From assembly GCF_020536995.1 (NCBI RefSeq), contig NC_068358.1, forward strand, positions 45,505,085 through 45,569,084: a stretch of 64,000 nucleotides of DNA. Direction: 5' to 3'. The stretch is from Dreissena polymorpha (Eukaryota; Mollusca; Bivalvia; Myida; Dreissenidae). Under the pieces are notes generated by a model, which made no database searches, was not told where the DNA came from, and worked only from the letters and a program-made list of their open reading frames with translations. The translations under genes and the position numbers were made by a program. The stretch's first letter is position 1, and each line of letters opens with the position of its first letter. Positions 50,501 through 61,579 of the stretch are shown here, in pieces.

Positions 50501-52872
50501 CGCGAGACGCTCAGGGAGCTCGGGCGCTCAGGTGGCTCGTGGAACAATTATCGTAATGACAGTGGCGCAAGTTACGACCAAGGTACAATTATAAATGGTA
50601 AATGTTACACCACACCTCGATTTCAGGCACACTCTGACAATGCGGGCACGGTTTAAAGAAACATTTTGTTTTTCTTTCTATTTCAATGGTCTCTAACACC
50701 GCTTTTACAGGCTTTCAGCTATTTTTTTACAACGACCTTGACCAAAAATATGAAATACCACTCAAACATAATGCGGGTCATAACGGTTGAGCTCGTAATC
50801 GGCCCCGTCGTTAATGGCTTTATTTTCAAAAACGTCCATAGTGCATAATTTATACAACTCAATAGGGTTTTTAGTATTTTATGTAATTTAATAAATGCAT
50901 TATGCTTACCAGATTGGTACATGAAAAAAGCATTATTCACGGTGTGTATTTGTTTTTCATTTTATATGGAACATGTGGATAAAATAGCAAAGCAGATAAT
51001 TATGATCTCATCTGAACTAGCACCGCAAAATGTTCAAGGCCTACTAAACATTTTAATGTAGAGCGGGTCATGGTCAATAGATATAGTCTTAGTTAAAAGT
51101 CACTTACCGCTTTACCGCGAATGTATGATATACATTTTTTTCTCACCATTGTCTTCCATATCAAGATCTATAGAAGATGTTAATGGTTTCTTATTTTTTG
51201 TGCTGTTCAAACTGGGCTGTAAACGTAGCAGTTCGGGAGCGGACTGGGCCGTTTTGACCCGACACCATCAAACTTATCCCGTTGGTCGTTGGCGCATTAC
51301 ATCTCATATTCAACCATTCTGCATTCTAAATATCCATATTCATATACCAGTACCGGTAGCCCGCCTTATTCGATTACTGTGCACTAGATGTTGCTATGTA
51401 ATAGTTGTACCCCCATTCCAGCGTCAAAGTGACTGAATTATTTGCGAGGAAATGCGCTTTGCAATTACATAATTATTATTATTGTGTCTGTTATTATACC
51501 ACAATGTAAACCTCTCTTTTGTCCCCACAGTGTCACAGCCCTTGACCGGCCCCACTTGCCAAGGTGACTCCCTGATGGGGGACGTGGTGGTGACCTCCAG
51601 CCCATACCTGTACCCCTGCAGCGTCATGTACAGCCTCATATGCGCCGGTGAGTAGTTACGATGCCCTCTTTAAAGAAGCGGTTTATATTGTTTTGCACCT
51701 GTCCTTTGGTCGGTCGGTCCATAGACCATTTGTTTCCGCGCGATATCGAAAGAATGCTTTGATAAACAACCATGAAAATTGATTGTCACTTGGGAGGAAA
51801 GAAGGTCACCTATCGATTTTGAGGTCAACATGTCGAAGGTGAAGGTCAGACGCGCTTGTTAGAGAGAATTGGTTTCAGTCTTTCAGCATATCTTGAGAAT
51901 TCTTTGATAAACGTATATTCAATTTGGCTTGTGGTTACTTTGGAATGGTAAATGAAAAAAAAAATTAGTTGAAACCGATTGAATGATGCGTTTTACCTCA
52001 CACTTAGCATAGAAGTAATCGTATATAGTGTGTAAATATAAATTTATGTCATAGCCTTGTTATTCAAATTAAAAAGCCTTTAAATAGCATTTAAACTCGA
52101 TTTAATTGCAGTATAATTACGCAACGGTTTAATATTTGCTTTGAAGCAACAGAATCACAACTCTTCGAGGCAAGAATAAATAAAGTGAATACTTACATAA
52201 ATTAAATTCCTTTTTTTTGCAAGAAGTTTGCATAGTATTGTACACATCCAAGATGATCGTTATAAATATCTTGAAGAAACCGTAATGCGGGGTGTAAAAG
52301 CCCTATTACATCTTTTTGATGCATTTGACAATATCAAGGTCACATAGGCGTGTTATATGTACAATATTTAGATAATTCGCCAGACCATATAACCATATTG
52401 ACGAAGGATGACACATAATGTCTTGTTACTTAGGTTGTCATCCCCAATAGCTAGTATATGTGTACCAGACATAGTGTCAATTGTGGAACGTGATTTATTA
52501 CAAGTTTTATTCCCCCGCTAACGAAGTTTGAGAGTGGGTATATTTGATTAATTTAAAGTATATCGGTCGTTCAGTCGGTTTGTGTCTATTAAAAATGTGT
52601 TCTTCAAACTTCTTACGTATTTCTAAAGCGATTACATTTAAACTTCACAAATGCCATCACCATGAATTATACATGTTCAATGCAGTAATTATAAAATTAA
52701 ATAAATCGTACAAACACGTCACTCTTGTTTATTAAAATCAAGGCAAAACACTGTTTTTCTCCCGCACACTTAGTTATTTTCTCCTGATCATAGTTAATAA
52801 GGCGGTGGGGAAGTAATATTCACGCACGTTAACGTCAATCAATTAATTGAATAATTAATTATGCGGTCTTTC

Positions 52873-52954
<82 letters not shown>

Positions 52955-53759
52955 TGTATTCAACATGTATCCTCGATTTTCAGCCGTACTGTTCGTTATG
53001 TGGCTTCGACTAAACGACAAGATCAACACATCTGAAGCCGGGGACCAACAATCATCTAAATCATCTGAGCGCTCGAACGTCGACTGTTCCAGCTCCAGTA
53101 GAGGCTTGTTTCTGGGAATCATCATATTCGTCGCGGCGGTGATTATCTTGATCACGTTTTTCGTGTTAGTGCAGACGGACCAGTACATAAACACTGCCGT
53201 GCGTCTGGACCACCTCGGTGACGTCGCCCTGTACGTGGTCACAATAGTAGCGGTGATTCTGGTCTTCTACCGGACGTTCGGTCTTAGGTACAGCGACCAG
53301 GAAACCGGTCCGGGGTTTGAGGACGCTTTGCTGGTGCTGTCGCTTCTCGGCGTCTATGTACTGTGCGTCTCTAACGTTCTCGCGGCGGTGCTGGCGACCG
53401 ACGCGCGCTCCAGTCATCTGGTTATCCTGTCTAACTGCCTTCGAGCGTTCCAGGCGAGTCTGCAGACGGCCTACCTACTTAACACGCTGAGACGCCGCGT
53501 CTGGCGTCAGGGCCAAGCGGAGAATAAATCCGGGCGCGAGTTTGTCACGTTCCTATTGCTTAGCAACGTTGCCCTGTGGGGCATGAGCGTGTTTGAAGTG
53601 CAGCGAGCCGAGGCTAATCCGCTGCAAGCGAACTTCTACGGGCACGTGACGTGGAACGTGATCACGCACGTTTCTCTGCCATTGGCAATCATGTTCCGGT
53701 TTCATTCGACTGTTTGTCTTGCGAATATATGGAAACATGCGTGGAGATTAAAAGGATGA
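35543..53759 (+). CDS. OTOP: otopetrin-family proton channel, complete, eleven exons
   Basis: Otopetrins are twelve-helix proton-selective channels. Exons: 35543-36006, 41137-41270, 41596-41750, 43082-43205, 46890-47022, 47455-47575, 48371-48569, 49327-49487, 50411-50582, 51531-51647, 52984-53759; all GT-AG, all phases join, 851 codons plus TGA. Residues 1 to about 337 (exons 1-5) are Ser/Thr/Asp/Glu-rich and look cytoplasmic and disordered. The channel core starts in exon 6 (helix 1, CVLWSALYMVCVVVVGLMVP). Exon 7 has the family block GSFYLRLGAV. Exon 8 has GIRPIVHLCFTFAQLYFVFL. Exon 9 has ARFGLMHMVATNVAVWLQE. Exon 10 has SPYLYPCSVMYSLIC. Exon 11 holds helices 6-12 with FEDALLVLSLLGVYVL, SNCLRAFQASLQTAYLLN, EVQRAEANP and FRFHSTVCLANIWKHAWR. 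The start at 35543 is preferred over an in-frame ATG at 35483, which adds 20 residues that look like leader sequence. Exact subtype is unknown. Confidence 0.95.
36663..36884 (-). mobile_element. TTAA-flanked inverted-repeat element, family B (MITE), copy 1, otopetrin intron 1
   Basis: A 222-bp element flanked by TTAA at 36659-36662 and 36885-36888. The ends read CCCATTTATGC and GCATAAATGGG. The middle hairpin is GATGAGACGCC...GGCGTCTCATC, flanked by AGCGCAGACC and GGTCTACGCTG arms. The open frame MANSVDPDETPHD is a translation of this element. Confidence 0.85.
37708..38705 (+). repeat. long interspersed element, third copy, otopetrin intron 1
   Basis: It opens CACCTGAGCACAACGTGCTC, a variant of the usual palindrome, and closes TCAGGTGAGCGACCAGGGCC followed by ATGGTCCTCTTGTT. 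Five ~170-bp units carry AACATGGCTGCCAGGGGGCG and CTCTAGAAGTCACATTT. It has no 145-bp units. Confidence 0.75.
39792..40047. repeat. foldback family A copy, otopetrin intron 1
   Basis: The ends read GCGCTCTGAGAAAACGGGGC and ACAGAACGCG; inside are AGTGTCGTCTAAGATAACCC, the AAGAGACTTCCTTTAAT middle and AAGCCTGTGCCGACTGTATA. Moderately diverged. Confidence 0.7.
41845..42066 (-). mobile_element. TTAA-type family B element (MITE), copy 2, otopetrin intron 3
   Basis: A 222-bp element with TTAA at 41841-41844 and a changed TAAA at the right. The ends read CCCATTTAAGCC and GGCATAAATGGG, and the same GACGCCGCATCATGCGGC core is present. About 90% like copy 1 by eye. Confidence 0.82.
42453..42654 (+). 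mobile_element. TTAA-type family B element (MITE), copy 3, otopetrin intron 3
   Basis: Opposite orientation to copies 1 and 2, TTAA at 42655-42658 on the right and TTCA on the left. The ends read CCCATTTATGCC and CCATAAATGGG. One arm of the central hairpin is partly deleted, leaving CGCCGCATGATGCG followed directly by CTGTTTGC. Confidence 0.8.
43540..43772. repeat. foldback family A, well preserved copy, otopetrin intron 4
   Basis: Inverted ends of about 40 bp: GCGTTATGAGAAAACTGGGC pairs with the AGTTTCTCAGAACGCG end. The left arm itself folds: AGATTAGCCTGTGCAGTC pairs with GCACAGGCTAATC. A related arm, CCCTGATTAGCCTGTGCGGA, is near the right end. No coding capacity. Confidence 0.8.
45991..46246. 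repeat. foldback family A, well preserved copy, otopetrin intron 4
   Basis: It runs from GCTCCGTGAAAGGGGGATTA to CCCCCTTTTTACAGAGCACG. Both arms contain palindromic GATTAGCCTNTGC...CTAATC type blocks, giving a hairpin within each arm as well as between arms. The HVRKVSSQI-type open frames on both strands are its translations. Confidence 0.8.
47709..47931. repeat. foldback family A, degraded copy, otopetrin intron 6
   Basis: It keeps CATAACGTGTCGTTGCAGAT, GCTAATCAGGGACGAACTTT and the GACACTTTTCGCACTTGCA end; about a quarter of positions differ from the better copies by eye. It starts about 130 nt after the exon 6 donor. Confidence 0.65.
48820..49224 (-). repeat. tRNA-derived SINE, tandem pair, otopetrin intron 7
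   Basis: Two units start at 48822 and 49075, a spacing of 253 bp. On the minus strand each reads AGCTTTTATAGCGACGCGG, TCTGCCTGATTTGGAACC, and GGTCCCGGGTTCGATCCCC: an A-box-like and an intact B-box Pol III promoter. The complementary GGGATCGAACCCGGGACC block is what one sees on the plus strand. A run of 11 G closes the array at about 49227-49237. The anticodon arm is abnormal, so it is a SINE and not a tRNA gene. Confidence 0.8.
52874..52951. repeat. (TA)n tract just upstream of the last otopetrin exon
   Basis: About 78 bp of pure TA ending 32 bp before exon 11. The remaining intron (ACATTGTATTCAACATGTAT then CCTCGATTTTCAG) has a poor pyrimidine tract, so the TA tract sits where a branch point is expected. 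Confidence 0.95.
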
Positions 53760-54194
53760 ATGCTCAATATAAGTGATTTTTAAAAATAGAACTTTGTTTT
53801 GGATGCAAATGGCGAATGGGGTCAGGAAAAAAATACATAAATACAAAAAAAACGATGCTTTTCTGATGTATATTTGTTAACTTCCTAGAAGAAGACAAGA
53901 CCCACCGCACGAGAAGCTAGTTAAGAATTAAATTACTTTATTAATTCGATTGCCAGGATTTTATATTAAGGATTGCATGTATATATTTTGAACGTTATGG
54001 AGTCACCCTAAACTACAATATGTATTACAGTTATGGAAATACATGTAGTAACTATCGCCGCAACAGACACTCATGGGGCTTATGTTAAGATTGTAACATT
54101 ATGGTATTGATTATAGTGGTAATATGCTTTTACCGATATTCAATGCAGACTTTACATGAATTGTTAAATGTTAACGATACTCTATTAATTCGCT

Positions 54195-54200
54195 AATAAA
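54195..54200 (+). promoter_or_regulatory. polyadenylation signal candidate for otopetrin
   Basis: AATAAA lies 436 bp past the otopetrin stop codon. A second AATAAA is at 54446-54451. Either could serve; no transcript evidence is available. Confidence 0.45.
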
Positions 54201-54451
54201 GAATAACATGGTTCGTATTGAAATGCATTGTGTACGTTTCTTGTAAGATTTGACACGATATAGCAAGAATGTATGTCTTTAATGTATTTGATTCATGAAA
54301 AGGTACATTGACGACCAAAATATCAAATTTCAACGTTGACATAATGTGACAAGATGACAAGTTTATACATATGCATTTAATCTAGTCATTATTTTAGTTT
54401 GGTATTATTTACATGTACTATTTTTAATGTATATTTATAACGTATAATAAA

Positions 54452-55849
54452 ATGTGTTATAGACAACACCTAAGTCGTATAATTGTTTTCTTTTCACACA
54501 CACTTTCACGTTGCATAAAAAGTTAAGTCACTTAAATAAACACTTTAACGTGGAAATATGCAAAATCATTTTTTGTTTGATTCAAATCAATTTCAAATTA
54601 TTGCGAAATATAAACATGTATAAAGCCACAAATTAGACATTTATAGCTTAAATGTAAATAACGCTGGGTGACTTCTTCACTTCATGTTGTAACAGAGGCT
54701 ATTCCATTCAAAGTATTTTGTCGGGAGCATAATTTTGTTAAGCATGGATGGATTTTCACTTAACTTTGCAAACGTAATCACAATGATAACATGATGTGTC
54801 GCAATATCCAGGCCCATAGACTCAAGGTCAAATTTACAACCAATTGAAATTTCAGATAAAGGAATCCCAAGCGCCGTATATATTTGACGAGCTTGGCGAG
54901 CTAGTTCGTCTACTTCTTAAGATTACAAAATTCTCTTGTAAGTTACAATTGTCATACGATCGTTTATGAAACGGCCCCGCTTTTAACCTTTATTCAGGTG
55001 CTTACCGTAGTCAAGCATTAATAATCGCTCGGTTTAATAAGAATAAATACGGTTTCGTAAGAAAGATCTCGGAAATAAGGTCCAATGTCAAGATAACAAT
55101 TCAAGGCTAAATGTACAATAAATGAAATCTGGCCTAGACCTTTGTGTACAGTATGAATTGGTAGAGCATGAATGCATTTTGAAATTAACTGGCATAATAA
55201 ACCGTGTCACGCGTAAGAAAAAAAAGCGAACCAATGTCAAATTTCAAGGTCAAAATTCTCGCTAAAGAAATCAAGTAAAAGATAATGATGCAAATCATTT
55301 TGCTGAGAGCATAATTTTGTCGACAATGGATGGATTTTCAAATAACTTTTCCGAAGTGTTAAGCGTAATGAGATGAGATGGCCCCTACATACCATAAGCT
55401 TACATTTCTCTCCAGTACCAAAATCCAACGCATTTCATTGCTTGGACTTGATCACCGATAGTCTTTCATGCACACGTTTAAAGCCACATACATACTCAAA
55501 ATATACGAATATTTCGTAACATAAAAATGGGTTCGTTAAAGTAAGTTAAACCATACAAAATCAGTGTTCTTTGTAGCAATAGCCAAAGATTTCGCATTCG
55601 CTCGTAAATATTCGGATATCTTCGCGGGAAATTCACATGGAATATATTGTTACACAAAAAATTAAAACGAGCATTTTGTGTTTCGTTATATGTATGTAAC
55701 CAGACCACATAGCTACAGCGTTGAAATTTTGGTTATTGCTATAAAAACACTGATGTTCATGGGTTAACTTTATTTTACGAAATATTCGTTGATTTTGAGT
55801 ATTTATTTGGCTTTAAATGAAATTCCGTCCATAAATGTAGCGTTTATCG
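54452..55849. other. intergenic; no gene seen
   Basis: AT-rich sequence with short random frames. Segments near 54715-54800 and 55290-55350 share AGAGCATAATTTTGT and GGATGGATTTTCA type motifs, so an old dispersed repeat of the GAGCATAA kind seen in FBXW5 intron 5 is probable. Confidence 0.35.
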
Positions 55850-56074
55850 TTTGTCCACACTAGTTCTAACAGTTTTAATTTTCCACAGTGCAAAGGCGAT
55901 CTGGGTGCTTGAAGTGTGTTCCATGAGAATTTCACCAATCACATTTGTTTGCGTAGTCTGTAAAGTGTATTCTGATTTCAGAATCTCACGACAAATACTG
56001 TCGCCAAAGCCAGTCCACCGTGACAGCAAAAGAACGGAGGTTTCGATACTGTTACACAAATAACGGATATTGCC
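55850..56074 (-). other. possible coding exon, unrecognised
   Basis: On the minus strand an acceptor (AACAAATATTTCAG) precedes an open run of about 75 codons with ordinary coding-like composition, including LSRWTGFGDSICREILKSE and TSSTQIAFALWKIKTVRTS. I know no family for it. No clear donor or partner exon was found, so it may be a chance frame or a transposon remnant. Confidence 0.22.
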
Positions 56075-57182
56075 CTGAAATATTTGTTGGTGGTGCACAA
56101 TGAAACATGTAGATACATATGGGCTGTATGAAATATAAAAAAACATGTTGCGAGGCTTGAAACCGAACCCTTAAAACACTCTTGTTCATATTAAGCATAC
56201 ACGCCAATATGGAAAGTACATAAACACGCAGGGCTGAGAAATACAACTATACTTTTATGCACGCTGAATGAACAGCAATCTACACAGCCATACGGATTAT
56301 ATGAAGAATATAAGACAATGTGCTTAAATCCAGTTTAACAAGCATTCCTTATACGAAGGGGGCGAACTCAAGAACAATTTTAAACCTCTTATCGCGGTTA
56401 CTTACCCTTCTTTTATTACGCTATTTACTCAATACATCCCATTACTGATACAGCATGACAAAAAGTGCGAATCAATTCAAGCGTTTATGAGACGTAACTA
56501 AGGAAGTTTAAAGGTTGTTTATATCAACCCGTGTTAATAACGGGATCGGAAAACGAAACTTAAAGAACATTTATATCGGTTTGTGTTGCAATAATTGGTT
56601 AAAATATATACCTGGGGCTGACACTGTTCCTAAATTAAAGAGAAATTCACAAGCAGTAAGACTTTCATTATTATATCGTTTTGATCTAATACGTTTAATT
56701 CCTTGAAATAATGAATGAAGTGTTGTAGGTTTACAATAAAATGGCTGAATACTTACTGAAAATTTACATTGAATATGTGTGCGAAATCTAAAGTGGTCTC
56801 CATAATCTGCTCAGAGATATTATGTTTCTATTTAAATTCCCCAGTGTATGTATAATGTTATGTAAATACATCTTGAGAGCGATGACACTTCTGTAACATA
56901 TCAAGGTGTATCACATAAACTGAGTATTTTCAGAATTATGACGTCCAAATGTAAATATCGAAATTGTATCACTGTTTTCATCTATTTGCAGAATGTTCAA
57001 GATTTCATGGTTTACTTTAATCACTTTCTATTTCATAACATCTTGTTTTCGTGGATTTGTAACTTTTTATTTTCGTCATTTTGCAAATCTGTGACTTTCC
57101 AGAAGTTTTTGCAAAGTAGGCATTTGATACAAAAATATAACTCATTAAACCATACGGTCAACATGTTTGCCAATTATTACAG

Positions 57183-57400
57183 AGACTATTCGAATGGATA
57201 CCCCTGATCAAGTACCAGGTAGAAAAAAAATTAGTACAAGGCTAGTTCCAACCCCTGATCAAGTACAAGGAAGAAAAGAAAGCAAATTTAAAGCTCAGAT
57301 GGATGAAAAAGAAAATGACCGACAAATCAAGGCGCTGAAAGACCGGGTCGAGGTCTTGGAGAATCAACTTAAATCGTACGGTTTTAAACAATTTTCATAA
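57183..57400 (+). CDS. possible terminal exon with coiled coil, unrecognised gene
   Basis: The acceptor CCAATTATTACAG precedes 71 open codons ending in TAA at 57400. The encoded peptide has an internal repeat, TPDQVPGRKK and TPDQVQGRKE, then a basic stretch and a heptad-like segment QIKALKDRVEVLENQLKSYG. The exon would start in phase with two bases of a codon. No upstream exon could be joined to it. It may belong to a plus-strand gene lying between otopetrin and here, or be a retained fragment. Confidence 0.35.
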
Positions 57401-58234
57401 CATTAATTGCAAATTGAACTTTTTTTCTTTCGTGTTAAGTCCATTGAATATTTCTTACTTAGAATACAATTTCTCCTGTGAATATAATTGATTGTTTGTT
57501 GAAAATAATCAATTGCCAAGTCATTTTAATATGGATTCTGACATACAGTACCAGTACCAGTATTTGTCTATTGCGGCTAATAGCTTGACAGTAATTATGG
57601 TACCAGTCGAACGTAGAGATAAGAATAAAAAACATTCCCACTTAAATAGTTAAGTAAAAAAACCTTTAACGTGTGAGGTGTTTGTGTATAGTTTCAAAGT
57701 GTCAACGTTAATTGGCAATCCGACATTCTGCCTTTGGCCAAGTACGTATATACGAAAGAAATATGGCAAAGACAGGATTTCAACAATAATACAAATAAAA
57801 GATCAGCAAATAACACAATAACAACAAAAATATGTGTGACTATTAAATACAATAATGTTTGTTAGCATATAAGTATACAACAGCTAGACTAATTAAAATT
57901 TCGCCTCTGAGTTTGCACGCTTCGACCAAATAGTTTGAAATGTTTTTGAGAATCAGATTAAATACATAAGTAGAAGGCTTCATTGATATGTTTTTACTTA
58001 TGGTCATGGCGTTCGGATGTTATATTTTATACGTTTATCGTTATATAATGGGCAACACAGTTAAAAGTGATACTCAGATGCACATACATTTGGTTAAAGA
58101 GTTAACACTTGGGTTCTACTCGGGGCAATCTAATATATCTACCAACTTATATTTTAGGATAATAGGAACTTAATCGAAATTGGCTCATTTGGATTCTTAA
58201 TAACTTTTCATTCGATATGTAATCCAGGTATCTT

Positions 58235-60120
58235 TCATATTCGAAGCGTTTTTAAAATGTAAATTAGAGTTCCCTTTTGGACTGTGAAGCTAAAGTATCG
58301 CTCCACTCTTGAAAAAATGTCTTTAATTAGTTGGTTTACAATGTAAGATATGTCGAACGTGAAATCAGTTGCATAAAGCATATAATCCAAGTCAATGTTG
58401 TCTAAAGTTAACTTCAAAGCATGACACCATAGATTATTTTTCGTACAATTGAAATTTGTTAAAACATTAATCTGTTCTATAAAAACTTGGTAAAATAAAG
58501 ATTTTTGGTTATTTACAACTTTCATCCAATAACGCAAAGCTCTAATTTATATATCTCACCTCCTACAAAAATGACCTAATCCGATTGGCTTAGAGCGGTC
58601 ACGTGCCCATTGAGTATTTTCCATACACCCCGAGTAATTTCCATACCCACCGAGTAATCGAGTAGTCGGTTGAGATATAATCGTTACACCGTTAGTAACC
58701 GACTGTGTATGGGATATACACTCTCAGTAATTTCATACCATACGAGGGCTTATTTGGTATGAAATTACTGAGGGTGTATAACCCATACACAGTCAGTTAC
58801 TAACGGTGTACCGGTAACTTAACACCGTTAGTAACTGACAGCGTATGGGATATACACCCTCAGTAATTTCATGCTCTCGTATGGTATGATATTACTGAGG
58901 GTGTATATCCGATACACTGTCAGTTACTAACGGTGTAACTAATAATACAATTACTTGAGGGAATCAACCAAAATTAACTAAAAAAGAATAGTTAGAAGTA
59001 TTGTTTTAGACGAAGAATATTTTTACAAAATTTGTAGTTTAATGTATCACTATCATGGTCATCTTAAGTTCACCAGACTTCGAAACCATACAGTATGGTG
59101 CTACTAACGAATCGAATAGAGCTAGTTTGGTTTTGCCACCTAACTTTACACGACCAAAAATAGACATAAGATGATTATATGTTCATTTAATATTTAATCA
59201 GTATTAAACATATTTCCGGTGTAAGGACACTTTATACACAGACATACTAAACTGTCGACAATTTCAAGGCACTATTCGTTTAATTGACCACGTGTAGTTG
59301 AACCTGCTTTTCCATTTTTCAAATATGTATTTTTTCGTTTAATTGACATTTATTTAAAGACCCCATTTAGAAGAGTGAAGGTAGACATTGCTAAGTTGGT
59401 TCTGAAGGCTTACTGGGTTAGAAGTAAATAATACAATATCATCAGGAAATAACAGCATAAAAACAGATAGAAAATGCAAATAATCATTTGCAAATTTTGA
59501 ACATTTAATATACAATCTTTAAAATCATTTGTAAACAAAATCTAATCTTGTTAGCGTCACAAGAATAACGTTTATAAATTATTTTACGTTCATATAAATC
59601 GTTTTTCTATATTTAATATTCTTCGTTGAACCACAATAATTTCTTCACATTAATTTTAGCGCTGATTACCGTCTGCGTGTACAGTTTTACCGTTAAGCTG
59701 AAAGGAAATATGAAAAATAGTATTCGACAAAGCATCTATACAGTCAATACTGTCAATCGTCCGATAGCATTTTATGTGTTATTCCATCGAAAATGTATCC
59801 TTAATCTTCTGAAGTATGTTTTAAAAACTCTATTATTATATTGTTTGCAATCTATCTTTATAAAAGCTGTGCCCTTGATTTGTTGATGTACATTTATCAC
59901 AGAGTAAAGTAAATTCAATCGGGCTGTGATCAGACAATTCAGTCAAATCAAGTGCATGCATAGTGCTTATACTCGTGTGCACATTGTAGTTAACGATCAC
60001 ATAGTCAACAGTACTTGCACCGACAGAGTTTCTAGTAAAGTCATAAACATATTTGTTAACCAACGTCCTAAGAGACAATGGCGGTAATTGTCATCTGTGC
60101 GTCGATGTAGCTTAAAACGT
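58235..60120 (-). mobile_element. decayed LINE (endonuclease and reverse transcriptase remnants)
   Basis: Minus-strand remnants occur in the right order. 60078-59836 has the endonuclease C-terminus GASTVDYVIV and LTELSDHSPIEFTL. About 59460-59270 has the reverse transcriptase core FPDDIVLFTSNPVSLQNQLS followed by SSKWGL (FADD changed to FPDD at 59437-59448). About 59160-59090 has GGKTKLALFDSLVAPY. 58537-58235 has RYWMKVVNNQKSLFYQVFIE, which resembles a LINE C-terminal region. Stops and frameshifts are frequent. The palindrome pair at 58684-58940 interrupts it. Confidence 0.7.
58684..58940. repeat. two adjacent ~125-bp palindromes (foldback elements)
   Basis: Palindrome 1: the left arm from 58684 (TTACACCGTTAGTAAC, TGTGTATGGGATATACAC, CAGTAATTTCATACC) pairs with the right arm 58755-58813 around a ~15-nt loop. 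Palindrome 2: the left arm from 58819 (ACACCGTTAGTAACTGACAG, CCTCAGTAATTTCAT) pairs with 58880-58939 around a ~5-nt loop. All four arms are alike, so each arm can pair with two others. No coding capacity. Confidence 0.88.
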
Positions 60121-60460
60121 TTATGAATATTCTAATCGCATATAAACCCTACTGAAAAATTAACTAACAGTTTAAAACCGATATAAAATACGAAATGTTT
60201 TATACTCTCACTCAGTGAAGACATTTGCGATCCGATATTTTCACTGAAATTGATTTATTTTCACTAACAAAATTCCATATTCCACTGAAAAGCTTACATG
60301 TATATTAAAATTGCATCATGAGACTTAGTGTACATTGTGTTTCGTTTAGAACAAGATACATAGATCAATAAACTGTGCTGTGTTAAATAAGCACTAGTGA
60401 GTAAAAACCACACATTTCAAATGTAAAGTATGCAAATGATTTTTAAATTATGTTTTCCAG

Positions 60461-60514
60461 GCGTTCTTCTTCTGATGCAGATTCTGTGAAATGTGCAACA
60501 TTAGAAAAAGCATT
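60461..60514 (+). CDS. 54-nt candidate microexon, coiled-coil type, unrecognised gene
   Basis: TGTTTTCCAG precedes it and GTAAGTATG follows it, both strong splice sites. In the frame that starts after one base it reads RSSSDADSVKCATLEKA and ends with two bases of a Leu codon, joined in phase by 60760-60813. Phase-symmetric, so it can be skipped without a frame change. Confidence 0.5.
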
Positions 60515-60759
60515 GTAAGTATGCGTGAGTTTTTGTTCAAAGAAATTAATTAATAGTAACAAACATTTATTTAAAAGTAAAAAATATGGCATAAAATGGA
60601 ATGCATAACTTTAGTCTTGCCACATCCAAAGTAGAATTAAAATTTAGATATGAAATATCAGACATTATATACTAAAATAAATGAATTATTGTGAAACCTT
60701 GCATTATGTTTTTCATATTATGTTTTTATCAATAAACTTGACACAAAGTTTGCTTTCAG

Positions 60760-60813
60760 GTACCATAGCACACAGTACATTGATCGACTTACGGCTGAAC
60801 TAGAAACCGTTAA
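60760..60813 (+). CDS. 54-nt candidate microexon, partner of the preceding one
   Basis: TTGCTTTCAG precedes it and GTATGTTTTG follows it. Joined to 60461-60514 it gives a Leu codon across the junction and then YHSTQYIDRLTAELETV, which continues the heptad-like pattern (LEKALYHSTQYIDRLTAELE). Length and phase equal those of the first microexon. Confidence 0.5.
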
Positions 60814-61378
60814 GTATGTTTTGATTACTAGTACATTTAAAGCGTAACTTTACAGCATGCTACGGATAAAAAGAAAAATGTTTTCAAATGTTTATTTATT
60901 TATTTAACATACGCTAATATATTTTATTTAGAAAATAAAATAAAATAATTGTATTGCCAACGTTGATAGGACTTAGAATGTGAATGCACTTAAAATATAT
61001 TTATAAGTATATTTGATTGACAATGTCGATGTTTAAAAGGTAAAAGCTGTGCAAAAAATTTAAAGATACCACTTCCGGAGCAATAGGGCTGTATTCGTAA
61101 AATCAAGCACATTATTAAAACAGCATCCTGATACTAGCAACTGTTAATATCAATTTACCACACTTTGAATTAAAACAATTCGTATTAAATGAATTTTATG
61201 CTTGAAAAGTTATAACACGGCCATTAATCACGCGCTCCACCTCTTTTTTGAGACGCATTAATTGTCATTGAGGTCGTATAGTGTTTTCAAGAGAAGCAAT
61301 ACTAAAACACCAAAATGGTAGTGAAATTAATTTTAAAAACGACGCATTTCATTCATAGAATAACAATAGTGATGCATA

Positions 61379-61579
61379 GTGCTTTTACATAAGCGTATGC
61401 CTATATCGCTTCGAAGAACTAACGAACACGCTGCATCAAACTTGCGTCAGACGTGCGAAAACCTTGGAGTGTATGACATCGCACAAATAACGTACGAAGG
61501 AATGTTTTCCGGCATGCGTCTGGCGTACACAACACTTTCGTCAAACGCATCACTCGCAGATCAATTTAAGAAGTTTTGA
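61379..61579 (+). other. unrecognised open frame with coding-like composition
   Basis: The frame of 66 codons is GC-richer than its flanks, with many C/G third positions. It includes LRRTNEHAASNLRQTCENL and YDIAQITYEGMFSGMRLAYT and ends FKKF before TGA. I recognise no domain. It could be a last exon of the microexon gene or a piece of a mobile element. Confidence 0.3.

Noticed and set aside
52859-53242. Minus-strand protein with an Ile-Tyr run
   Set aside because: Shadow of the last otopetrin exon joined to the TA tract.
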